From JAEDES01 sp045649455 (GTDB lineage: Bacteria; Bacillota_I; Bacilli_A; RF39; UBA660), in the NCBI GenBank assembly GCA_045649455.1, contig JAZRPV010000014.1, positions 1 through 15,552 on the forward strand: DNA of 15,552 nucleotides, read 5' to 3'. Numbering within the stretch: position 1 is the first letter of the stretch; every line of letters begins with the position of its first letter. Shown in pieces: positions 1-4,673 of the stretch. The translations under genes were made by a program, and so were the position numbers. The notes below the pieces were generated by a model that was given only the letters and a program-made list of their open reading frames with translations, was not told the DNA's origin and made no database searches.

Positions 1-141
1 CTAGACACTCCTAACCTATAGACTAGATAGAATATACGATAAAATCTAAACCGAAGAATAAAGGGCAAAAGAAAAGGTCAAGCATAAAAGCCCAACCTTG
101 TCAAGAGGTTATATGTACATTTCACAAAAGTTTACGTAAAG
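1..141. repeat. Left inverted terminal repeat (replication origin)
   Basis: The first 141 bases are the exact reverse complement of the last 141 bases (15412-15552); identity stops at base 142. Perfect ITRs at both ends are the signature of linear genomes replicated by a terminal protein covalently joined to the 5' ends, and the polymerase encoded here belongs to that class. The inner edge carries the palindrome TTTACGTAAA at 131-140. The terminal bases are CTAGACACTC, not an AAA-type reiterated end as in phi29, so the true end may differ slightly. The ATPase stop codon sits three bases inside the repeat boundary, leaving no spare sequence. Confidence 0.96.
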
Positions 142-143
142 GG

Positions 144-1187
144 TTAATATGTTAAGTATCTAGCTAAGGTACTCATAACCTCGTTCTTGATTGCTTGATT
201 TTCAAAATGAAGATTTGCATTTCGATAATATTCGATTATAGATTTAAAAAGAGGTGATGATCTAATACGTACCAGTACAGTACTTTCGTCATGGTCTTCA
301 TTATTGAGTGAGAATATAACTGGACATGTTGGATCATAATCATAAGATAAAAACATTTTAGATTGTTTATAGTCTATCCAGATACCAATGTTCTTACCAT
401 TAAGTTTAAAGATAAAGAAAAATTTTGCGTCTTTAGTCTTTTTATTAATAAAGGCTCGACTGTCTCTTAACATTTCATTATCAATAGCATATTTACCATA
501 TTTAGTATCAGCTATTAACTGTCCAAAACGAGTGGCTTTTTTAACTTCACGATATTCTAGGTTTTTACCATAATAAACCATTAATAATGGCTGTCCTTTA
601 TCGTCACGTTTAAAGATTTTATATTCACTATTATAAGGTAATGATAAATTTAACTCCATAAAGTAAGGGTTACTAATTGAGATTGCATTACCTAGACATA
701 AAACACGAACATTTTTAAGACGTGTGATAGTCTCTAGTAATTCAAAGAAGGCTGTAACTTCGTTTTGTAAATAATGATAACAACCTTTATCAATAATAAA
801 TTCGTCAAAGATAATCGTGTCTACATTTTCGTAACTACTTGACTTTAATATATTAGAGGTTGACAATGCTACAGCAAAACCACAAACTTTTTTATTACAA
901 TATAGTAATTCTTTACTATTAGATAAAGTGTCTTCTGGAAATTCGTCTTTAACTTGATCAAAGAATATCGGCATAGATTTTTTCATTAAAGCTTCATTTA
1001 ATTCTTTATTATATCGTCTAATATAAACAGATTGTTTACCAGTCTTTTTAAAATGATTAACAATAAACTTTTTACTACCATAAGTTTTACCTACTCCACG
1101 TTCTGCAAGTACGAAAGTTAAGAATGATCCATAAGATAATATTTTATTGAAATCTAAAAATATTGAGTTATTCTTTTCTTTTGACAT
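144..1187 (-). CDS. DNA packaging ATPase (phi29 gp16 / encapsidation protein family)
   Basis: This is the motor ATPase that drives genomic DNA into the prohead. The 347-aa protein is close to the 332 aa of phi29 gp16. A Walker A variant AERGVGKT lies at about residues 28-35 (K34, T35). Walker B, TIIFDE, is at about 124-129, with D128 and catalytic E129. A sensor-like LCLGNA with N167 follows, as in gp16-type ASCE ATPases. The start is supported by an AGGAGGT Shine-Dalgarno on the minus strand at 1192-1198. It is the only gene read leftward, transcribed alone from the promoter at 1385-1357 through a leader of about 160 nt that can form a long helix. Its stop codon abuts the left ITR. In phi29 this ATPase works with a pRNA; which RNA, if any, serves here is open. 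Confidence 0.93.
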   Translation of the reverse strand: MSKEKNNSIFLDFNKILSYGSFLTFVLAERGVGKTYGSKKFIVNHFKKTGKQSVYIRRYNKELNEALMKKSMPIFFDQVKDEFPEDTLSNSKELLYCNKKVCGFAVALSTSNILKSSSYENVDTIIFDEFIIDKGCYHYLQNEVTAFFELLETITRLKNVRVLCLGNAISISNPYFMELNLSLPYNSEYKIFKRDDKGQPLLMVYYGKNLEYREVKKATRFGQLIADTKYGKYAIDNEMLRDSRAFINKKTKDAKFFFIFKLNGKNIGIWIDYKQSKMFLSYDYDPTCPVIFSLNNEDHDESTVLVRIRSSPLFKSIIEYYRNANLHFENQAIKNEVMSTLARYLTY

Positions 1188-1205
1188 AATACCTCCTAAA
1201 TAAAA

Positions 1206-1321
1206 AACTCAGTAAATTTAACATTATAAAGCACTTTATCACAAGAAAATAAATACTACACGCTCTTCACGTTGATTACGTAATATTTAATTACTTTATA
1301 TTAAATGTTAACAACCGAGTT
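1206..1321 (-). ncRNA. Structured leader RNA of the packaging ATPase transcript (pRNA-like candidate)
   Basis: Between the leftward promoter and the ATPase start lie about 160 nt without a gene. Read as minus-strand RNA, 1321-1314 (AACTCGGT) pairs with 1213-1206 (ACTGAGTT) over 8 bp including one G-U. After a 2x4 internal loop, 1311-1304 pairs with 1225-1218 (TTAACATT/AATGTTAA, 8 bp). After a 4-nt bulge (1303-1300), 1299-1294 pairs with 1231-1226 (ATAAAG/CTTTAT, 6 bp). That gives 22 bp enclosing 62 nt, with a small hairpin possible at GTAAT...ATTAC. The G-U pair would be A-C on the other strand, which favours minus-strand RNA. It could be a packaging RNA co-transcribed with its ATPase, or a cis-acting leader controlling translation from the Shine-Dalgarno just downstream. 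Pairing is worked out by eye and no family is recognised. Confidence 0.5.
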
Positions 1322-1356
1322 AAGAAAGTGTGAATAGCTTATTGCCTCACAATAAT

Positions 1357-1385
1357 ATTATATGACATTTACATAAATTAGTCAA
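1357..1385 (-). promoter_or_regulatory. Leftward sigma-A promoter for the ATPase
   Basis: On the minus strand there is TTGACT (-35, 1385-1380), a 17-nt spacer and a perfect TATAAT (-10, 1362-1357). This places the transcription start near 1350 and leaves a leader of about 160 nt before the ATPase. The -35 box lies 35 bp from the -35 box of the rightward promoter. The shared A/T-tract DNA between them (1386-1420) could act as an UP element or regulator-binding region for both. Confidence 0.8.
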
Positions 1386-1420
1386 CTTTACGTCAATTAA
1401 AAATTATTTTTAAAATTTTA

Positions 1421-1449
1421 TTGACTTTGAAATTATCTTATTATATGCT
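1421..1449 (+). promoter_or_regulatory. Rightward early promoter
   Basis: TTGACT at 1421-1426, a 17-nt spacer and TATGCT at 1444-1449 form a sigma-A-type promoter; transcription would start near 1456, just ahead of the first early gene's Shine-Dalgarno at 1465. It is back-to-back with the stronger-looking leftward ATPase promoter. No other convincing promoter is visible before the replication genes, so it probably drives the whole early block. Confidence 0.72.
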
Positions 1450-1474
1450 TAGAGTGTAAGAGATAGGAGGGTAC

Positions 1475-1624
1475 ATGAGTAAAGAGGAAAAATATGAAAT
1501 AGCAATTAATACAATTTATAATACATTAAAAGAAAGACAATTTATATTTTCAATAGCAGAACAAAAAATAATTAGATCAATTTTAAAATACATAGAAACA
1601 TTTAAAGAATATGTTAAAGAATAG
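1475..1624 (+). CDS. Small early protein of unknown function (49 aa)
   Basis: This is a 49-residue reading frame starting MSKEEKYEIA and ending in TAG. It is preceded by an excellent AGGAGG Shine-Dalgarno at 1465-1470 with 4 nt to the ATG. It is the first gene downstream of the early promoter. The sequence is charged and probably all-helical (alternating K/E/I/L), with no membrane segment, cysteines or recognisable motif. I do not recognise the family. phi29-like phages start their early operons with small host-takeover or replication-accessory proteins, and the position suggests a similar job, but that is only inference. Confidence 0.7.
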   Translation: MSKEEKYEIAINTIYNTLKERQFIFSIAEQKIIRSILKYIETFKEYVKE

Positions 1625-1637
1625 GAAGGAAAAGAAA

Positions 1638-1799
1638 ATGAAAAAATTTAGAATAAGAAAGTGGGTTAAGGTTACATTTGTTATAGTTATATTATATTTA
1701 TTATTTAGTTATATTGATAAACTAGATACTCAAGCTATTGAGAATTGTAGTCAAACTTATGATAAATATATATGTGAAAAAATGGTGTATGGTTATTAG
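1638..1799 (+). CDS. Small single-pass membrane protein (53 aa)
   Basis: The chosen start at 1638 has AGGAAGGA at 1623-1630 with 7 nt spacing; an in-frame ATG at 1611 lies inside the previous gene and lacks a good site. The protein begins with a basic stretch (MKKFRIRKWVK), then a hydrophobic helix at about residues 12-25 (VTFVIVILYLLFSY), then a short polar tail holding two cysteines (ENCSQ and YICEK). A basic N-terminus followed by one helix predicts the tail outside the cell, where the two cysteines could form a disulfide. It sits two genes before the glycosyltransferase. Its role is unknown; a membrane-anchored early protein acting on host surface or replication membrane is possible. Confidence 0.68.
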   Translation: MKKFRIRKWVKVTFVIVILYLLFSYIDKLDTQAIENCSQTYDKYICEKMVYGY

Positions 1800-1807
1800 G
1801 TAATATT

Positions 1808-2080
1808 ATGAATAATGAATTTATTGAACGTATGATATATGAGTGTGAAAAAGACAACCCTTTCAAGAATATAAAATCATTTTATAAAGCAATATATGAT
1901 AAATATAAAGTTAAACCTAGTAGTGATTTATATAAAAAGATTGTTAATTACCAGATAGATTTTTATGGCTCTAGCTTAACTTATGACGATAAAGAAAAGA
2001 GCTATAGAAGTAATGAAGACATGCGAAAGATAACAGATGAAGCTAACGCAAGACGTTATTCAAGAAAAAAGAGGAAATGA
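1808..2080 (+). CDS. Early protein of unknown function, basic C-terminus (90 aa)
   Basis: The reading frame begins at ATG 1808 with a modest TTAGG site at 1796-1800 and ends in TGA at 2080, four bases before the glycosyltransferase start. The 90-aa product has a polar, Tyr/Lys-rich body and ends in a strongly basic tail (ARRYSRKKRK, residues 81-90). This could bind nucleic acid or acidic lipid. No known domain is recognised. The TGA stop, followed by a properly spaced next start, is one of several cases showing that TGA is a real stop in this genome. Confidence 0.72.
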   Translation: MNNEFIERMIYECEKDNPFKNIKSFYKAIYDKYKVKPSSDLYKKIVNYQIDFYGSSLTYDDKEKSYRSNEDMRKITDEANARRYSRKKRK

Positions 2081-2084
2081 TAAA

Positions 2085-3035
2085 ATGAAAGAAAAGAAAA
2101 CTAAAATACTTTTATATCACTCTTATTTAAGTAAAATGGGTGGTGTAGAAACATTTACTTATAATTTTTGTTACTTATTTAAAGACTATTTTGACATTAC
2201 AGTATTATATATTAATGGTAATAAAAAACGAATTGAACTAATGCGTAATTTAGTTAAATTAAGTAGATATGATAAAAATAAAACATATAATACAGATATT
2301 TATATACGTAATAGTGTATGGGGTTTAATACCTAAAAACATTAATTATAAATATGCTATTGAAATGAGACACGCAGATTATAAATATTTATTAAAAATAG
2401 GTCAATTAGGTATACAATATAAACCAGCTGGAATAGATCATATTGTAGCTTGTAGTAAACACGTTGCTAAAATGAGTGACGAAATATTTGGTGATGATCC
2501 TAAAGTTTTATATAACCCAGTACTTCCTTTAATGAAAATAAAAAGAGTATATCATTTTGTTAGTTTTATGAGGGTTAGTAAATCTAAAGGACTTGATCGT
2601 ATGAACACTTTTTATAATATGTTAAAACAAGCTAATATATCTTTTGAGTGGAATATCTTTACTAACACTAATTATAAAAGTAAAGTTGACGAAATACACT
2701 TCTGGAAGGCAAGACAAGGACTAGAAAATTATATTGACTATCTAAATGACGCCGACTATTCTGTTTTACTTAGTGATAGTGAAGGTTGTCCTTATCAAGT
2801 ACTTGAGAGCTTGCAATATAATACACCAGTTATAGCAACAGATATACCTAGTATACATGAACTTATTGAACATGGTAAAAACGGATACATTATACCACTT
2901 AATATGGACTTTGATATTAATATAATTAAAGATATACCAGAAGTATATAATTATTATGGTACTGAAAATAATAACAAGTGGTTAAAATATTTACAAGAAA
3001 TTGAAAATAATATTAAAGGAAGTGAAGAAAAATGA
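2085..3035 (+). CDS. Glycosyltransferase, GT4-like (GT-B fold)
   Basis: The start at 2085 is chosen because GAGGA at 2071-2075 lies 9 nt upstream; an in-frame ATG at 2037 would overlap the previous gene and has no site. The 316-aa protein has an N-terminal GT-B entry motif (MGGVETF, about residues 18-24). A second Rossmann domain begins near YHFVSFMRVSKSKGLDR (about 156-172), then SDSEGCPYQVLE with the retaining EX7E pair E233/E241, then NTPVIATDIPSIHELI and NGYIIP. These are the nucleotide-sugar-binding features of GT4 enzymes. The closing ATGA overlaps the next gene. The substrate cannot be read; host teichoic acid or surface glycan, or a phage product, are options. A full-length glycosyltransferase is a striking cargo for a 15.5-kb phi29-like genome. 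Confidence 0.88.
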   Translation: MKEKKTKILLYHSYLSKMGGVETFTYNFCYLFKDYFDITVLYINGNKKRIELMRNLVKLSRYDKNKTYNTDIYIRNSVWGLIPKNINYKYAIEMRHADYKYLLKIGQLGIQYKPAGIDHIVACSKHVAKMSDEIFGDDPKVLYNPVLPLMKIKRVYHFVSFMRVSKSKGLDRMNTFYNMLKQANISFEWNIFTNTNYKSKVDEIHFWKARQGLENYIDYLNDADYSVLLSDSEGCPYQVLESLQYNTPVIATDIPSIHELIEHGKNGYIIPLNMDFDINIIKDIPEVYNYYGTENNNKWLKYLQEIENNIKGSEEK

Positions 3036-3223
3036 CAGAAGATTTAATTTATTCTTATGAAGAATTACAAGATTTAGTTTTAAAGTATCAAAGAGAAAAT
3101 ATTATTATAAAACATAAAATAAATAAAGCAATAGATTATATTAATAGTTTTGAATATTATATACCAGAAGATGATAAACCAGATTTATTAGATATTCTAA
3201 AAGGAGAAGATAATGACAGATGA
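3032..3223 (+). CDS. Small acidic early protein of unknown function (63 aa)
   Basis: The start ATG overlaps the glycosyltransferase stop (ATGA at 3032-3035), so the two are translationally coupled; AAAGGAAG a few bases upstream also serves as a ribosome site. The 63-residue product is rich in Glu, Asp, Ile and Tyr (EELQDLVLKYQRENIII), predicted helical and possibly coiled coil in residues 8-35, with an acidic C-terminus. Its stop lies 8 bases inside the next gene. Coupling to the glycosyltransferase hints at a shared role, but the family is not recognised. Confidence 0.72.
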   Translation: MTEDLIYSYEELQDLVLKYQRENIIIKHKINKAIDYINSFEYYIPEDDKPDLLDILKGEDNDR

Positions 3224-3389
3224 AGAGTACAGATTAATAGATAGACAATATCTTGAAGACGAAATATTAGAGATTATATTTAGTTATTTAATTAATGAAA
3301 ATGAAAAATACGAGAATGTATTAAAGCAATTAAAACATGTTGACTGGAGGGAAAAAGAAGAAAATGATATTAATAGTAGTTGCAATTAG
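3213..3389 (+). CDS. Small acidic early protein of unknown function (58 aa)
   Basis: ATG at 3213 follows AAAGGAG (about 3200-3205), which lies inside the end of the previous gene; the two frames overlap by 11 bp. The product starts MTDEEYRLIDRQ, is acidic and probably helical, and ends NDINSSCN with the stop at 3387-3389, overlapping the next gene by 26 bp. Such tight overlaps are typical of compressed phage early operons. No motif is recognised. Confidence 0.65.
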   Translation: MTDEEYRLIDRQYLEDEILEIIFSYLINENEKYENVLKQLKHVDWREKEENDINSSCN

Positions 3390-3672
3390 TTTAATTTATG
3401 TTATATTATTGATTATGATACTTAAAGCTTATTATCGTGATAATGGCGAACTTGAGAATAGAATATTACAACTTGAAAAAAGAATTGAAGATTTTAAAAA
3501 AGAAATTAAAAAAGATTATAAAGGTATTTATATACCTATTGATAATGATTTTAGTATTTTATTACCTTTATGTGAAAAAGAAAAATATGATATTAAAAAG
3601 ATAAAAGATATTTATAAGAAAGAGGGTGAGTGTATGGCTTGTCGTAAAGGTAAAGGTGGACGTAAGAAATAA
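3364..3672 (+). CDS. Membrane-anchored coiled-coil protein (possible p16.7 analogue)
   Basis: I favour ATG 3364, with GGAGGG at 3346-3351, although an in-frame ATG at 3337 would add nine residues (MLTGGKKKK). The 102-aa product opens with a hydrophobic membrane segment (ILIVVAISLIYVILLIMILKA, about residues 2-22). A heptad-like coiled coil follows (ELENRILQLEKRIEDFKKEIKK, about 29-50), then a C-terminal region ending in a very basic CMACRKGKGGRKK. This architecture (N-terminal anchor, coiled coil, basic end) resembles phi29 p16.7, which organises replication at the membrane, but no sequence match is claimed. A holin or spanin-like role is less likely, since a holin candidate lies elsewhere. 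An internal in-frame ATG at 3634 has its own AGAGGG site and could yield a 12-aa basic peptide. Confidence 0.7.
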   Translation: MILIVVAISLIYVILLIMILKAYYRDNGELENRILQLEKRIEDFKKEIKKDYKGIYIPIDNDFSILLPLCEKEKYDIKKIKDIYKKEGECMACRKGKGGRKK

Positions 3673-3839
3673 TGAAGTACATATTAAAATATTATACTGA
3701 AGGTAGATATTTACATTTTGTACGTGAAAACATTAAAGAATTTGAAACCCTACCAGAACTAAGAATATTTTTAATTGATAATTATAAAAGAATAACCAAT
3801 TATAAGATATATCAATTAAAATTTAATTCTAAATTATAA
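3672..3839 (+). CDS. Small basic early protein of unknown function (55 aa)
   Basis: The start overlaps the previous stop (TAATG at 3670-3674), implying coupled translation; AAAGGTGG at about 3652-3659 may assist. The product, MKYILKYYTEGRYLHF onward, is basic and aromatic, with probable mixed strand and helix content. It is the last gene of the early block; its stop is immediately followed by the hairpin at 3839-3861. No family is recognised. Confidence 0.66.
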   Translation: MKYILKYYTEGRYLHFVRENIKEFETLPELRIFLIDNYKRITNYKIYQLKFNSKL

Positions 3840-4005
3840 TGCTGTATATTAAGTACAGCATGTAGCTAACGATAAATCCTTTCTATTTATTATATTCTTT
3901 CTTGTTATTTAGGGCAAGTATACTTAAACTATAAAACCTTTTAACCAGTTATATTTTGTTTTTTCTCGTTTAATCGTTGGCTACATGGTGTATTTAATTA
4001 CACTA
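3839..4005 (+). ncRNA. Structured intergenic RNA with a 15-bp end-to-end helix (pRNA-like candidate)
   Basis: The gap between the early and replication genes (3840-4031) has no reading frame but strong RNA structure. Arms 3859-3873 (CATGTAGCTAACGAT) and 3973-3987 pair over 15 bp with a single wobble, T3867-G3979. That wobble is G-U only in plus-strand RNA. The helix encloses 99 nt of AT-rich sequence in which only short stems such as CTTG 3901-3904 with CAAG 3915-3918 are evident. It is flanked by a perfect 8-bp hairpin (3839-3846 with 3854-3861) and a 3' hairpin (3986-3992 with 3999-4005), each sharing 2-3 bases with the long helix. No T-run follows, so it is not a terminator. It could be a packaging RNA or a cis leader of the replication operon. 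No family is recognised. Confidence 0.6.
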
Positions 4006-4031
4006 AAAATAAAAGAAAGGAGGATCTAGAC

Positions 4032-4202
4032 TTGACTAAAGTTGTAATTGAAATTAAAGACAAAAAAGACGATACAGATAGTTGTAATGTAAAAATTACT
4101 ACTTCTGGATATGAAAAAGGTACAAAAGCTGAACAAACAATGACGGCAGTAATATATAATGCTGTAAACGAAACAATTAAAAACTTACAAAAAATTGGTT
4201 AA
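4032..4202 (+). CDS. Small protein upstream of the ssDNA-binding gene, TTG start (56 aa)
   Basis: A TTG start at 4032 is strongly supported by AGGAGG at 4018-4023 with 8 nt spacing; no ATG start is available. The 56-aa product begins MTKVVIEIKDKKDD and continues through KITTSGYEKGTKAEQTM to NETIKNLQKIG. It looks like a small beta-then-alpha domain: strand residues at 3-9 and 19-24, helix at about 33-55. It is the first gene of the replication block, 19 nt ahead of the ssDNA-binding protein. phi29 encodes a small double-stranded DNA-binding protein (p6) in its replication set, but I see no sequence basis to equate them. The function is unknown. Confidence 0.75.
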   Translation: MTKVVIEIKDKKDDTDSCNVKITTSGYEKGTKAEQTMTAVIYNAVNETIKNLQKIG

Positions 4203-4221
4203 TTACTAGGAGGTAGATATT

Positions 4222-4626
4222 ATGGAAAAGAACGAATTAACTTTATTTAATGGAAATGTAGGAGCTGTTTATTGCTCTAAATTAACAAACTCAACAGAAG
4301 AGAAAAAAGAATTATTTAATGCTCTAGAAAATTGTGACGCATTACTTAATGACTGTGTTGGTCAAGAAATTACTATTAAAGACGTATATTGTGAAGAAAA
4401 AGAAGTAATTGATGACGAAACAGGCGAAACTAAAAAGAAATACAGAACGATCCTATTTGACGTTAACGGACAAACTTACGCGACTGGCTCTTATGGTATA
4501 TTTAATATAATTAAAAAGATATTTGTTATCTATGGTATGCCAACTTGGGAAGACGGCATTAAAGTTAAGGTTACTAAACGTCCTATTGGAAATGGTAAAA
4601 CAAGCTTAACATTAACTTTGGTATAG
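4222..4626 (+). CDS. Probable single-stranded DNA-binding protein
   Basis: ATG 4222 follows AGGAGG at 4208-4213 with 8 nt spacing. The 134-aa product is similar in size to phi29 p5 (124 aa). Its pattern matches ssDNA-binding proteins annotated in small Gram-positive podoviruses: a helical N-terminal part, then a beta-rich core (VGQEITIKDVYCEEKEVID, KYRTILFDVNGQTYATGSYG), then a closing IKVKVTKRP and TSLTLTLV strand pair. It should coat strands displaced during protein-primed replication. It lies directly before terminal protein and polymerase. A hairpin plus T-run overlapping its stop codon probably reduces transcription into those two genes, which suits a protein needed in stoichiometric amounts. 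The assignment rests on context and general resemblance, not on a definitive motif. Confidence 0.72.
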   Translation: MEKNELTLFNGNVGAVYCSKLTNSTEEKKELFNALENCDALLNDCVGQEITIKDVYCEEKEVIDDETGETKKKYRTILFDVNGQTYATGSYGIFNIIKKIFVIYGMPTWEDGIKVKVTKRPIGNGKTSLTLTLV

Positions 4627-4648
4627 AAATATCTATACCTTTTCTTTT
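4620..4648 (+). terminator. Attenuator-like intrinsic terminator after the ssDNA-binding gene
   Basis: GGTATAG (4620-4626) and CTATACC (4633-4639) form a 7-bp perfect stem around the loop AAATAT, followed directly by TTTTCTTTT. The stem begins inside the last codons of the ssDNA-binding gene. The terminal protein and polymerase genes follow with no new promoter that I can see, so it probably acts as a partial terminator. Confidence 0.68.
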
Positions 4649-4673
4649 ATAAAAATATGAAGGTGGTGATTAA

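Noticed and set aside
388..573. Plus-strand 61-aa frame inside the ATPase gene
   Set aside because: It lies antisense within a gene with clear Walker motifs, has no ribosome site and no promoter, and looks like an accidental frame.
2037..2084. Longer glycosyltransferase start at ATG 2037
   Set aside because: It would overlap the preceding gene by 44 bp with no Shine-Dalgarno, whereas ATG 2085 has GAGGA at the right distance and begins the natural GT-B N-terminus.
3839..3861. Hairpin ATGCTGTA/TACAGCAT as an intrinsic terminator of the early operon
   Set aside because: No T-run follows; the next bases are GTAGCTAACG. It fits better as part of the structured RNA.
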